64,000 nucleotides of DNA from Leptospira ilyithenensis (GCF_004771005.1 NZ_RQHV01000029.1:40326-104325); one strand, 5' to 3'; shown: positions 54,457 to 63,667, counted from the first letter of the stretch. A program made the numbers and translations. The notes: a model not told the origin generated them from the sequence alone.

Positions 54457-56535
54457 ATGGTTAGACAAATTCAATCTTTAATCTTTGTTATCGCGTTCAG
54501 TCTGTTCGCTTTGGTAGGATGTGATGGAATTTTTATCATACCGGAAGATAATTTAGTTTTTAAAGAAGGACTGCTTGACCTTCGGACTTTTACATTTAAT
54601 GAAGAATCCGTCGTCGATATCAAAGGAGATTGGGAATTCTATTATGGAGAGTTTCACTACCCGCCTTTTCACGGAGAAAAAAAACTAACCGGATATTTGA
54701 ATATCCCCGATTCCTGGCAGGGGTTTGCCATAGAAGGGAAAAAATTGCCCCGCTCGGGACACGCTACACTACGCGGAACCATTCTATTAAATAAAGACAC
54801 GATCGGTCAGGAGCTAAGGGTATTTATCCCGGATGTGGCATCATCCTATAGAATGTTCGCCAATGGGGTGTTACTTGGCGGACAGGGAAAGCCGGGAATC
54901 AATCAGTTTGACGACACTCCTATGATCAAATCGAAATATTATACCTTGATCCCTGACTCGGAAAGAGTCGAAATCGTATTTCATGTCGCCAATTACGAAA
55001 ACAATTTCGGGGGATTCTGGGCGACACCTAGCATCGGCAACAAATACGCATTAGATCGGGAAAGAATGGTAACAATCGCAAGAGAGTTATTTCTTCTGGG
55101 AGCATTGCTGATTATAGGTTTGTATCATTGGGGTCTTTATTTTTACAGAAGAAAGGAAAAATCCATTTTCTATTTTGCATTGTTTTGTTTCTTTTTAGGG
55201 ATAAGGACCGCTTTTACGGGAAACCGTTATGTTTTGGAACTTTTTCCAGAAATGCATTGGCCCACGGTATTTCGAATCGAATTTGCTTCCTATTATTTTG
55301 CCGTTCCGGTATTTTTACTTTTTATCTACCATCTGTTTCCGTTAGATGCAAATCGTAAATTCGTCAAGCTGATACTTTCCGTTTCTTTCGTATTCGGGTT
55401 GACTCTGCTTCTTCCGATTTCCTTATTTACAATCCTTCTCTATGGATTTCAATTCGTATCTTTCATTACGATCGCCTATGTGATTCGGGTGAACGCGATC
55501 GCCATTGCAAACCGACGACCCAATTCAAAATTATTTTTAGCGGGACTTCTTGCCTTTGCCTCTTCCGTCGCAGTCGACATTGTCCGTCATAGTATGAATG
55601 ACAGAGGCATGGGACTCACCCCCTACGGTCTTTTGAGTTTTATCTTTTTCCAATCGTTGATTCTTTCCAGTAGGATTGCCAGTGCATTCACGCGTGCGGA
55701 AGAATTGGCGGAGAGTTTGACAATATCCAATGATTCTCTTGTGGCAATGACGGAAAACCTGGAGCTGATCGTGGAAGATCGTACATTTCGCCTGAACTCC
55801 ACCTTACAAAGACTAAAGAAAGATCTGCTTTTGGCGAAAAAAATCCAACAAAAGATTTTACCGACCCAAGAGCTGTCCATTCCTCATATCAAATTTCATT
55901 TGTATTTCGAACCCCAGGAAGAAGTGGGAGGAGATTTTTACGATATCTTCGAATTGAACGAAGGCACCGTTCGTTTCTTTCTTGCGGATGCCACAGGACA
56001 CGGAATCCAAGCGGCACTTTATACCATGGCAATCAAGTCGGAGTATGAATCCATCAAACGTTTTATCACAAAAACGGATGATCTGATGAATCATCTGAAT
56101 CAAAAAATCCAAAACAAATTTGCAGGACTTAAAATCGTTTTTTCCTGTTTTCTTTTGGACATAGATACGAAAGAAAATAAAATCTATTATACTTCCGCAG
56201 GACATCCCGATCAGATTCTGATGGGCGCCGAGGGAGTGAAATTTCTCCCTAGGACGGGAAACATAATAGGACTTAGAAAAGAACAAGAGTATACCCAGGA
56301 TACTGCCAAGTTCGGGCCGGGTGACAGATTCTTTTTATTTACAGACGGTATTTTGGAACAAAAGAACAGCAGGCGCGAAGAATTCGGCCAGGAAAGAATC
56401 TTACAAGTGTTAAAGGATCTGAAAGAAAAACCCGGAGACAGATTGATCGCCGATATGGTAATCAATCTGTTCACATTCCAAGGAAAGGTAAATCAGGAAG
56501 ACGATCAAACCTTGCTTGTGATCGACTGGGTCTGA
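54457..56535 (+). CDS. 7TMR-DISM-like membrane sensor with SpoIIE phosphatase domain
   Basis: From ATG at 54457 the product is 692 residues with signal and lipobox-like FALVGC, an extracytoplasmic beta domain (GDWEFYYGEFHYPPF, then ASSYRMFANG), about seven membrane helices (residues about 210-430), a coiled coil and a PP2C/SpoIIE phosphatase: FEPQEEVGGDFYDIFE, FFLADATGHGIQAALYTMA, GPGDRFFLFTDGILEQ and DDQTLLVI. Such phosphatases usually act on anti-sigma antagonists. No antagonist gene is adjacent. The sensor domain is paralogous to that of the kinase at 15400. Confidence 0.9.
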   Translation: MVRQIQSLIFVIAFSLFALVGCDGIFIIPEDNLVFKEGLLDLRTFTFNEESVVDIKGDWEFYYGEFHYPPFHGEKKLTGYLNIPDSWQGFAIEGKKLPRSGHATLRGTILLNKDTIGQELRVFIPDVASSYRMFANGVLLGGQGKPGINQFDDTPMIKSKYYTLIPDSERVEIVFHVANYENNFGGFWATPSIGNKYALDRERMVTIARELFLLGALLIIGLYHWGLYFYRRKEKSIFYFALFCFFLGIRTAFTGNRYVLELFPEMHWPTVFRIEFASYYFAVPVFLLFIYHLFPLDANRKFVKLILSVSFVFGLTLLLPISLFTILLYGFQFVSFITIAYVIRVNAIAIANRRPNSKLFLAGLLAFASSVAVDIVRHSMNDRGMGLTPYGLLSFIFFQSLILSSRIASAFTRAEELAESLTISNDSLVAMTENLELIVEDRTFRLNSTLQRLKKDLLLAKKIQQKILPTQELSIPHIKFHLYFEPQEEVGGDFYDIFELNEGTVRFFLADATGHGIQAALYTMAIKSEYESIKRFITKTDDLMNHLNQKIQNKFAGLKIVFSCFLLDIDTKENKIYYTSAGHPDQILMGAEGVKFLPRTGNIIGLRKEQEYTQDTAKFGPGDRFFLFTDGILEQKNSRREEFGQERILQVLKDLKEKPGDRLIADMVINLFTFQGKVNQEDDQTLLVIDWV

Positions 56536-56877
56536 TCAGTCGTAAACTTCACCAACTAACTCTGTTACTACGGGAGTAAAGAGAAATGAAATCGGAGGGA
56601 AAATAAAAGCCCACTTTGTGGTTTCCTTTTGGATCAATCGAAATTTGTTTCCTTTGTTCTTTTTCACAAACTCGGAAAACGCTTCTAAACTTTCGGGAAA
56701 TTCAGCATTTCTTCTGACAGGAATGAAAATCAACAGATTCAATCCGAAGGAAGTTGTTTTTAAATAATGGTCGGGTTTTGCTTCACTGGTAGGCATTCCG
56801 TTGAACCTGGTTGCTTTTTCGCTGATAGCACAGTTGAAAACTAAAAATAAGATGGGAACGATGAGATAACGAATCAT
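56536..56877 (-). CDS. Small lipoprotein of unknown function
   Basis: A 113-residue protein from ATG at 56877, chosen because it opens a lipoprotein signal (MIRYLIVPILFLVFNC); a longer frame from 57033 would overlap the next gene. The mature part ends with a hydrophobic stretch (WAFIFPPISFLFTPVVTELVG). No family recognised. It is convergent with the phosphatase sensor, their coding regions abutting. Confidence 0.7.
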   Translation of the reverse strand: MIRYLIVPILFLVFNCAISEKATRFNGMPTSEAKPDHYLKTTSFGLNLLIFIPVRRNAEFPESLEAFSEFVKKNKGNKFRLIQKETTKWAFIFPPISFLFTPVVTELVGEVYD

Positions 56878-56944
56878 GAGGATATGCTTCGGATACAAGC
56901 TCCTAGAACAAGTTTTTTTCTTGCACATGCTCTTAGTTAAATAC

Positions 56945-57544
56945 CTAGTTTTTCCCTGTCCCCCATTCAAAAGCATCTTCCAATCTGTCATCTCCCCAAA
57001 ACATTTCCTCTTGGATAAAAAAACTGGGAGCACCGAAGATTCCTCTTTTTTGTGCCAATTCGGTTTCCTGTCTTAGCTTATCCTTGTTAGATGGCTCGAC
57101 GGACGATTGCAAAATCGATCTAGGATCCGAATTTTGAACTTGTCTCAAGATCGAAATCAAAACTTCCTCTTTGGAAATATCCAAATTCAATTCGAAATTG
57201 GCACGGAAAACTTCTTGGATAAACCGAACACACCAGGATTCTTTTGCATTGGCCACGGCAACCCTTGCCGCCTGAAGCCCGTTTGCCGGGAAAATATCGG
57301 GCTTTCGGAATTTGATCTTCCATTTTTCAGCTCTTCTTTCCAAATCCCTCCACATATATCTTCCTTTAATAGGATACATATTAAAAGGAGATGTTTCCCA
57401 TCCGAGGCTTTTGAAAATGGGTCCGAGTAAGATAGGCCGATAAACCACTTGCCTATCATACTGCTTTGCCAAATCGGAAATCCTCATGACAGAAAGAAAA
57501 GAATAGGTACTTCCGAAATCAAAATAGAAATCAATGGTTTTCAA
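56945..57544 (-). CDS. 2-hydroxychromene-2-carboxylate isomerase / DsbA-like family
   Basis: A 199-residue protein of the HCCA isomerase group within the DsbA-like thioredoxin fold: IDFYFDFGSTYSFLSVMRI at the start with Ser in place of the Dsb cysteine, VYRPILLGPIFKSLG, and GIFGAPSFFIQEEMFWGDDRL near the end. Family members use glutathione or rearrange aromatic intermediates. The chromosome context gives no substrate. Confidence 0.9.
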   Translation of the reverse strand: MKTIDFYFDFGSTYSFLSVMRISDLAKQYDRQVVYRPILLGPIFKSLGWETSPFNMYPIKGRYMWRDLERRAEKWKIKFRKPDIFPANGLQAARVAVANAKESWCVRFIQEVFRANFELNLDISKEEVLISILRQVQNSDPRSILQSSVEPSNKDKLRQETELAQKRGIFGAPSFFIQEEMFWGDDRLEDAFEWGTGKN

Positions 57545-57592
57545 ATAACAAACCTCATTGAAAATAAAATCGGTTCAGTCAAAATAGTAAAC

Positions 57593-58399
57593 CTATATTT
57601 GAACTTCCAGCTCTCCTTTCATGTATAAAACTACTTTGCCTCCGATAAGAACTCTGTTATCTTTCAGCTCCGTTGTGAAATATCCTTTTCTACTGGATAA
57701 TTGTTTTGATTTCAATTTTGATTTTCCCAAACGATCGGACCAAAACGGTGTTAGTGCGCATTGTGCGGAACCGGTAGCCGGATCTTCATTGATTCCTAGT
57801 GCCGGGCCGAAGAAGCGATAAACATAATCATAATCTTTCGAAGAACTAAGAGAGGTGACAATCCAACCTCTTCCTCCTGTTTCCTTTTTCAGTGCTTCAA
57901 AATCGGGTTTGAGATTTAAAACTTCTTCCTCGGAAGAAAAAACCAAAATATGATCTTCCGAGTTCAGGTAAGCGGTGGGAACATTTCCAAATAAAAATTT
58001 CCATCTGTCTTCGTTTTCTGGCGAATTTTCCTTTAAACCATATACCGGAAAATCAAGTAACAACTGTTTGTTATTATTAAAAACTTTCAAATTCCCCGAA
58101 TTCGATTCAAAGGATACGAATTCTTTCTCATAGTTCAAGATATCAAACAGAACGAATGCGGCTGCAAGAGTTGCATGACCGCAAAGATCTACCTCTGTCA
58201 GAGGAGTAAACCATCGAATCCGATATCCTTCTCCTTCCTTTACAAAGTATACTGTTTCCGATAGCTGATTTTCCAAAGCAATGGACTGCATCAAGGAAAC
58301 AGGCAGCCACTCTTCCAAGGGAATCACTGCCGCAGGATTTCCGGAGAATATCCGATCCGCAAACGCATCCAGTTGATATATTTTTAAATTCTTTTTCAT
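57593..58399 (-). CDS. PhzF family isomerase
   Basis: A 268-residue protein from ATG at 58399. PhzF landmarks are YQLDAFADRIFSGNPAAVI, NQLSETVYF with the likely catalytic Glu, VDLCGHATLAAAFVLF and the C-terminal FFGPALGINEDPATGSAQCALTPFW. PhzF enzymes isomerise or epimerise; most are of unknown substrate. It is divergent from the MocR-type regulator gene with direct repeats between the starts, so it is a probable target of that regulator. Leptospira is not known for phenazines. Confidence 0.92.
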   Translation of the reverse strand: MKKNLKIYQLDAFADRIFSGNPAAVIPLEEWLPVSLMQSIALENQLSETVYFVKEGEGYRIRWFTPLTEVDLCGHATLAAAFVLFDILNYEKEFVSFESNSGNLKVFNNNKQLLLDFPVYGLKENSPENEDRWKFLFGNVPTAYLNSEDHILVFSSEEEVLNLKPDFEALKKETGGRGWIVTSLSSSKDYDYVYRFFGPALGINEDPATGSAQCALTPFWSDRLGKSKLKSKQLSSRKGYFTTELKDNRVLIGGKVVLYMKGELEVQI

Positions 58400-58434
58400 A
58401 CTGATAAATTTAAATTGAATTGATCCATTTGTAA

Positions 58435-58468
58435 ATATACAGTTTATCAAATCTATTCATATACAGTT
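58435..58468. promoter_or_regulatory. Direct repeats between phzF and MocR-type gene, probable operator
   Basis: ATATACAGTT occurs at 58435-58444 and again at 58459-58468, 24 bp apart. MocR/GabR-type regulators bind direct repeats in the promoter they share with a divergent target. The second copy sits 6 bp from the regulator's ATG, which would fit autorepression. Confidence 0.6.
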
Positions 58469-58473
58469 ATACT

Positions 58474-59877
58474 ATGACAAAATACGAAAATCTTGCAAAA
58501 TCTTTAAAAAACGACATCCAATCGGGACTTTACAAAGAATCGGAAAGGATACCTTCGCTTCGTGAAATCCAGGATTTGAAGGATTGCAGTCTGACAACAG
58601 CGAGAGAAGCGTATCGCATTCTCGAAGAGGAAGGTCTTATCGAAGCCAAACCACAGTCAGGTTATTTTGTCAGAAGGAACATCGAAGAAAAAATATCCGG
58701 ACTTCAAAACAGGATTTTCGAAACCGTTTCCGCAGATGACCGCATTCAGATGATTATGCGGGACGTAATGAACCCCAAATTACTTCCCTTTGGTGCTGCC
58801 ATCCCGGAAGATAAATTCCTACCTTTGTCTCAATTGATCGGTGGTTTCAAAACGGCACTTCTTTACAAGGATATGCATAAGTACGGAGACTTGGAAGGTT
58901 TTGCGGCATTGCGTGAAAAAATCGCGAGAATGTCCGGCCGTAACGGATTTCAACTTTCCATGGAAAACATTCTGATTACCAACGGATGCACAGAAAGTCT
59001 TTCCATTTCCTTACAATCTTGTACAAATCCGGGAGATACCATTCTTCTGCCTTCACCAACCTATGTGGGAATCTTTCAAATCGTAGAAACATTGAAATTA
59101 AAACTGATTGAAATTCCCTACCGGAAGGAAGTAGGACTCGATATTTCGGAAACCAAACGGCTCTGTACCAGATACAGACCCAAAGCGATCATAATCACAG
59201 CCAACTTCAATAATCCGAACGGAGTATTGCTGAGTGATAACACAAAACAAGAGTTAGCAAATATACTTCAATCGGAAAAGATAGCATTGATTGAGGACGA
59301 TATGTACGGAGATTTGTATTGGGGAAAAACGAGACCAAGGCCACTCATATCTTATATGAGTTTTTCCAAAGCCGGTCCTCCTGCCTTTTTATGCAGTTCC
59401 TTTTCCAAAACGATAGCACCTGGAATCAGAATCGGATGGATCGGCTCCAGGAATTCTCTAAAAACGGTATCGAAGATTGCAAGGGCCTTTAAGATTTCAC
59501 ATAATTTGCCAACCCAAATTGCTGTGTTCGAGTATTTGAAAAAACATTCCTACGACAGACATTTGAATTCACTACGAAAAACGTTTGCATCCAATTTCCA
59601 AATTTGGAAAAAAATCCTACAGGAAGCAAGTAACGGTAGTTTGGAGATAGATAATCCGGAAGGAGGATTCGTTCTTTGGGGAAAAGCGAAGTCGGACACT
59701 CAAAAACTATTAATCGAAACACAAAAGAAAGGAATTATTTTTGCTCCGGGAATTTTGTTCGGAGTCTCGGACCAATGGAAGATTTTTTTTCGACTGAATC
59801 TAGCCTTGGTATGGCGAAAAGAAGTGGAACGTGCTTTGGAAGATCTGGGAAAAATTTCCATGAGAAAAAAGAATTAG
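58474..59877 (+). CDS. MocR-type GntR/aminotransferase regulator
   Basis: A 467-residue protein: N-terminal GntR helix-turn-helix (residues about 5-70; YKESERIPSLREIQDLKDCS and TAREAYRILEEEGLIEAKPQSGYFV) and a class I aminotransferase domain with NFNNPNGVLL and CSSFSKTIAPGIRIGW, the latter holding the PLP lysine. MocR proteins use PLP as an effector-sensing cofactor. The divergent phzF gene is the likely target. Confidence 0.94.
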   Translation: MTKYENLAKSLKNDIQSGLYKESERIPSLREIQDLKDCSLTTAREAYRILEEEGLIEAKPQSGYFVRRNIEEKISGLQNRIFETVSADDRIQMIMRDVMNPKLLPFGAAIPEDKFLPLSQLIGGFKTALLYKDMHKYGDLEGFAALREKIARMSGRNGFQLSMENILITNGCTESLSISLQSCTNPGDTILLPSPTYVGIFQIVETLKLKLIEIPYRKEVGLDISETKRLCTRYRPKAIIITANFNNPNGVLLSDNTKQELANILQSEKIALIEDDMYGDLYWGKTRPRPLISYMSFSKAGPPAFLCSSFSKTIAPGIRIGWIGSRNSLKTVSKIARAFKISHNLPTQIAVFEYLKKHSYDRHLNSLRKTFASNFQIWKKILQEASNGSLEIDNPEGGFVLWGKAKSDTQKLLIETQKKGIIFAPGILFGVSDQWKIFFRLNLALVWRKEVERALEDLGKISMRKKN

Positions 59878-59982
59878 ATCAAAAGATATAAGACACTGAC
59901 AATCGACAAAAAGGTTTTCCAAGTTTTTTATTGACTCGTGTTTTCAACTGACCGAGAGTATGTGAAACTAAAGAGGTAAAAG

Positions 59983-60159
59983 ATGTCAGCAAAATTTGAA
60001 ATTTACAAAGACAAGACCGGAGAGTACAGATTTAGATTGAAAGCCGGCAACGGAGAAGTCATCGCAACCGGAGAAGGTTATTCTTCCAAACAAGCTTGTG
60101 AAAACGGTATTGAATCCGTTAAAAAAAACGCTCCCTCCGCAGAAATCATAGAAGTATAG
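59983..60159 (+). CDS. yegP: YegP family (DUF1508) protein
   Basis: A 58-residue protein: MSAKFEIYKDKTGEYRFRLK, then GEVIATGEGYSSKQACENGI and SVKKNAPSAEI. This is one copy of the DUF1508 beta-beta-alpha domain; the tandem form has two. A ribosome site AGAGG lies before ATG. Cellular role is not established, though members appear in stress responses. Confidence 0.85.
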   Translation: MSAKFEIYKDKTGEYRFRLKAGNGEVIATGEGYSSKQACENGIESVKKNAPSAEIIEV

Positions 60160-60229
60160 GAGACACTCTGCATAAGATAAAATTTAATGAAAGAAAGTTA
60201 TGCAACGAAAAGCGAACAAGGAGTGATGG

Positions 60230-60469
60230 TTGAAATATCTAGAAACCTCTCAAATCATCCCGAGTAAGGGAATGTCCTATACTATGTACGAAATCGAAGG
60301 CGAAGATATCATATTACGGATGTTAACCTTTATTCCGGACAATGACGAGATCCATATTTATCCGAAACCGCCGGTGAAAAAATTATACAAACCGGAGCTT
60401 TGCAAAAAAGTTGAGGAAAATGAATTCCTTGGTCTTTGGTCGATGGGTGAAGAAAGAAAAAAGGGATAG
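60230..60469 (+). CDS. Small protein of unknown function
   Basis: A 79-residue protein beginning at TTG 60230 with a strong GGAG ribosome site 6 nt upstream; an in-frame TGA just before excludes an earlier start. Sequence is acidic with ILRMLTFIPDNDEIHIYP in the middle. I recognise no family. It is followed by the tRNA-Phe gene on the opposite strand. Confidence 0.6.
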   Translation: MKYLETSQIIPSKGMSYTMYEIEGEDIILRMLTFIPDNDEIHIYPKPPVKKLYKPELCKKVEENEFLGLWSMGEERKKG

Positions 60470-60482
60470 AAAGAAGTGACCT

Positions 60483-60555
<73 letters not shown>

Positions 60556-60588
60556 TTGGCTACGACCAAAATACTAAGGAGGTCGCTA

Positions 60589-61554
60589 ATGTCAACGATC
60601 CTTTCAATTTTTATAGTAAATCGTTCGGGATTCCGAATATTTCGGATCGGTTTCTATTACTTTTTTTTATTTTTTCTTGCCGATTGCGCCTCTCTCGTTC
60701 ACAAAACCGGCCTTATGTGGGAAAGATCCAGATCAGGTCTTTCCATAAAAGAAATCACTATAGGAGAATTCAAATGGAAGTATTCCGAAGCCGGTGACAA
60801 AAATTCAGACCAAGTCCTTATCGCCATACATGGATTTGGTGGAGATAAAGACCATTGGACCAGATTTGCCAGATACATTCCGGACAAATACAGAATCATT
60901 TCTCCCGACCTACCTGGCTTCGGAGAAAACAGCAGAATCGAAGGACTTTCTTATTCGATCGAAGAACAAACAGGAAGACTCCATGAATTTGCAAAGTCGT
61001 TAGGATTGAAAAAATATCACATCATTGGCAACTCAATGGGTGGAGCCATTGCAGGAGTTTATACTGTGAAGTACCCAGAAGAAATCCTCACATTGACATT
61101 GCTTGACAATGCAGGAATCAAAAGTCCGGAACCGAGTGAAGTGATGAAAATGGTAATTTCGGGAAAACCAAATCCTCTTCTGATCAATTCAGTGGAAGAT
61201 TTTGACAGATTAGTAGCATTTAGTTTTGTAAAACCTCCTTATTTGCCCGGAACATTAAAATCCTATTTCGTAGAAAGAGCGGTCTCCAACCGAAATTGGA
61301 ATGAACAAATCCTTCAACAAATCAGAAAGGAAGGCTATGTTTTGGAGCCGCTTATTTCCAAAATCAAACCACCTACTTTTGTTATCTGGGGAAAGGAAGA
61401 CAACATCATCCATCATAGTTGTACAATTGTTTTGGAAAAAAAATTAAAATCAAAAAAAAGGATTTTGATCCTTCCCGATGTAGGACATGCTCCTATGATC
61501 GAACAGCCGGAAGAAACCGCAAAACTTTGGATGGATTGGATAAAAGAAAACTAA
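60589..61554 (+). CDS. Alpha/beta hydrolase, lipoprotein or membrane-anchored
   Basis: From ATG at 60589, with an ideal AAGGAGG 6 nt upstream, the protein is 321 residues. An N-terminal hydrophobic segment ends in lipobox-like FLADC. The hydrolase core has IAIHGFGGDKDHW, DLPGFGENS, nucleophile serine in GNSMGGAIAG, and the distal VIWGKEDNI and VGHAPMIEQPEETA supplying Asp and His. Substrate unknown; esterase or lipase-like. Confidence 0.88.
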   Translation: MSTILSIFIVNRSGFRIFRIGFYYFFLFFLADCASLVHKTGLMWERSRSGLSIKEITIGEFKWKYSEAGDKNSDQVLIAIHGFGGDKDHWTRFARYIPDKYRIISPDLPGFGENSRIEGLSYSIEEQTGRLHEFAKSLGLKKYHIIGNSMGGAIAGVYTVKYPEEILTLTLLDNAGIKSPEPSEVMKMVISGKPNPLLINSVEDFDRLVAFSFVKPPYLPGTLKSYFVERAVSNRNWNEQILQQIRKEGYVLEPLISKIKPPTFVIWGKEDNIIHHSCTIVLEKKLKSKKRILILPDVGHAPMIEQPEETAKLWMDWIKEN

Positions 61555-61560
61555 TTTGAG

Positions 61561-61959
61561 ATGATTCGGATTCGACTTCCGGAGCTTTTCAATTATAAAG
61601 AATACTTTTGGTTTTTGAACCGAAATTATGATGATTGTCTTTTAAAAATCAAAGACGATACGATTTACAATTCAGTCGTGTTCGAAGGAAAACCTCTTTA
61701 CTAAAAGTTTTTCACCCAAAAAAGATCTTTCAGTAAAAATACTCTCCGGCAAAACATCGGAGCTACAACTGGATCAAATTCGAATTTAGAGGATTTGAGA
61801 AACTTGCAATTTTCCTACAGAAAGGGAAAATACATTATAGACATCGCAAAATTTGCAAGCTGAGAAATCGATAAAGAAAAACTTCTGTCCTTGCCGGCTC
61901 AAGAAGAAAAACAAAAAGCCCTCACCAGTTTCAAAGGATGGGAAAGTATGAAGCTTTAG
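61561..61959 (+). pseudogene. Decayed DNA-3-methyladenine glycosylase (AlkA-like) gene
   Basis: ATG at 61561 opens 47 residues resembling the AlkA-family N-terminus (RLPELFNYKEYFWFLNRNYD, then DCLLKIKDDTIYNSVVFEGK) and stops at TAA 61702-61704. The same frame continues for about 28 plausible residues to a second stop. In another frame, about 61790-61959, the bases read SYRKGKYIIDIAKFAS, stop, EIDKEKLLSLPAQEEKQKAL and SFKGWES, like the helices before the glycosylase helix-hairpin-helix. Stops, a frame change and missing central and C-terminal parts mark a pseudogene. Confidence 0.55.
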
Positions 61960-62152
61960 ACACTTTAGTAATTTACAATTTCCTAATATATATTCACAAA
62001 ACATGATTATTCTACTTCGAAGATCCCACCGCAAAGACTAGAAAGTTTCAGTTTTCGTACAAATCTCCCATTTCCATTAGCAAAATTATAAAATTTTTCA
62101 TTTTATAGAAAAAAAGACTTGTACTTTCCTTCCCAAAAAATGATATAAACCC
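61960..62152. other. Intergenic region before coaE
   Basis: AT-rich sequence with no gene supported on either strand. It should contain the coaE promoter; I see no distinctive operator or riboswitch. Confidence 0.5.
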
Positions 62153-62779
62153 GTGAGCAAAACAGAAGGCAGAAGCTATTTGTTGGGAATTACCGGATCC
62201 ATTGGTTCGGGAAAATCCACCGTATCCAAGCTGTTTTCCGAATTGGGAGCAGTTCGAATCAGTTCCGATGAAATCGCAAAACAATTCACAGATCCGAATA
62301 CTCCTATCAAAAAAGAACTGGTACAAATCTTCGGGGAATCAATCTTCGATTCCAGCGGCGCTCCCATTAAATCCAAAATTGCAGACATTGCATTTTCAGA
62401 GCCTGAAAAATTACAAGCGATGAACTCGCTAATTCACCCTCTAGTCAGAAAAGAATTCCGACTTCAACTGAAAAAGATCCTTCCGGGGAACATCATCGCC
62501 TGGGAAGTTCCCCTTCTTTTCGAAACGGACGCACATACCCTTTGCGACGGAAAACTATGTGTAACAGTGTCTCCGGATGCTGCGTGGGAAAGAGTCAAGG
62601 AAAGAGGCGGAATGACCAGAGAGGATTTTGAAAAAAGAAACCTCGCGCAGATGGATTTGGAGAAAAAAAAGGCACTCTCCGATTTTGTGATTCCGAACGA
62701 TAATTCTATAGAAGAGCTAAAAAAAAAAGTAAAGTCCGTGTATGAAACGATTCGAAACACGGCCAAGGATATGAGATGA
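62153..62779 (+). CDS. coaE: Dephospho-CoA kinase
   Basis: A 208-residue kinase starting at GTG 62153. It has a P-loop GSIGSGKST (15-23), ISSDEIAKQFTD with the substrate-binding Asp, LIHPLVRKEF, and the lid Arg segment RERGGMTREDFEKR-like (residues about 150-163). It performs the final ATP-dependent step of CoA synthesis. The stop overlaps the next gene by 4 bp. Confidence 0.95.
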   Translation: MSKTEGRSYLLGITGSIGSGKSTVSKLFSELGAVRISSDEIAKQFTDPNTPIKKELVQIFGESIFDSSGAPIKSKIADIAFSEPEKLQAMNSLIHPLVRKEFRLQLKKILPGNIIAWEVPLLFETDAHTLCDGKLCVTVSPDAAWERVKERGGMTREDFEKRNLAQMDLEKKKALSDFVIPNDNSIEELKKKVKSVYETIRNTAKDMR

Positions 62780-63594
62780 AAGAGCGAGTTTTTTATGTAA
62801 TCAACCTAGACAAACAAAGGATAGGCGTCTTATCCCTATTCCTATTTGCCTTATTTTTTTCTTTCTTCTTTTTAGGCGTTTCCGTCGGAAAAGGGAGATT
62901 GGAAAGCGCTCCTTCCCAAAACCTGCAGCCTAAAACCATCGTTTCCGAAAATACGGAATCAAAAACCCCCGAAGGATTACAAACGGAAGAATCCATTCCT
63001 GCGCCCAGCACACAAGAGTTGGCATTGAAAGGTTCAAAGACCAAAGAAATTGCAACAAACAGCGGTAATCTGGAAGTCCCTATGGCTGATGTGGGAAATA
63101 CAACAAATCCTTATTATGCGGAATCTTCTACCGCCAAAGACGAGGAAGACGAAAGAAAAGCCCAAGTTGTGGATCTGACAAAATCTTCCCGTGTATCAAA
63201 GCAAGAAACCAAGAAAAACGAAATCCTATTGAAAAACCAAGCACCACACCGCCCTTCTCTTTCCAAAAAAGAAAAAGGGATTTCGGAAAAAGCTAAGAAA
63301 GTTTCCAAAAGAACCGAATTCGCCTCTCCTCAAGGAAAACTTTATACTGTGCAACTGGGTGCGTTCGGAACCAGAGATTCGGCTGAATCCTTCCTTTCCA
63401 AACTGATAAGCGATAACAAAGGAAAACTTTCCTCAAATCCTTTTATTATTTATAAAAACGGATACTTTGTCGTCCAAATGGGCAAAACAAACAATAAAGA
63501 AGGACTTCGCAGACAGCTATCCAAACTGATTCTCGCAGCCGATGTAAAATCCAAAGCAATGATCGTATCTTTTGTCCCTCTTTCCCGCTCTTAA
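62776..63594 (+). CDS. SPOR-domain membrane protein
   Basis: A 272-residue protein: one membrane helix near the N-terminus (LFLFALFFSFFFLGVSVG), a long Lys/Glu/Ser-rich linker, and a C-terminal SPOR domain (about 190-272; YTVQLGAFGTRDSAESFLSK and GYFVVQMGKTNNKEGLRRQL). SPOR domains bind denuded peptidoglycan at division sites. It overlaps coaE by 4 bp (ATGA) and is followed by a terminator. Confidence 0.9.
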   Translation: MKERVFYVINLDKQRIGVLSLFLFALFFSFFFLGVSVGKGRLESAPSQNLQPKTIVSENTESKTPEGLQTEESIPAPSTQELALKGSKTKEIATNSGNLEVPMADVGNTTNPYYAESSTAKDEEDERKAQVVDLTKSSRVSKQETKKNEILLKNQAPHRPSLSKKEKGISEKAKKVSKRTEFASPQGKLYTVQLGAFGTRDSAESFLSKLISDNKGKLSSNPFIIYKNGYFVVQMGKTNNKEGLRRQLSKLILAADVKSKAMIVSFVPLSRS

Positions 63595-63623
63595 TCTTTA
63601 GCAAAACTCACTCCCTTGGCTTA

Positions 63624-63667
63624 AAGGCTTTCTAAATCAAATTTAGAAAGCCTTCTCTTTTTTTTAA
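63624..63667 (+). terminator. Intrinsic terminator after the coaE-SPOR operon
   Basis: AAGGCTTTCTAAAT (63624-63637) and ATTTAGAAAGCCTT (63641-63654) form a perfect 14-bp stem with a 3-nt loop, followed by CTCTTTTTTTT. It starts 29 bp after the SPOR gene's stop. Confidence 0.9.
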
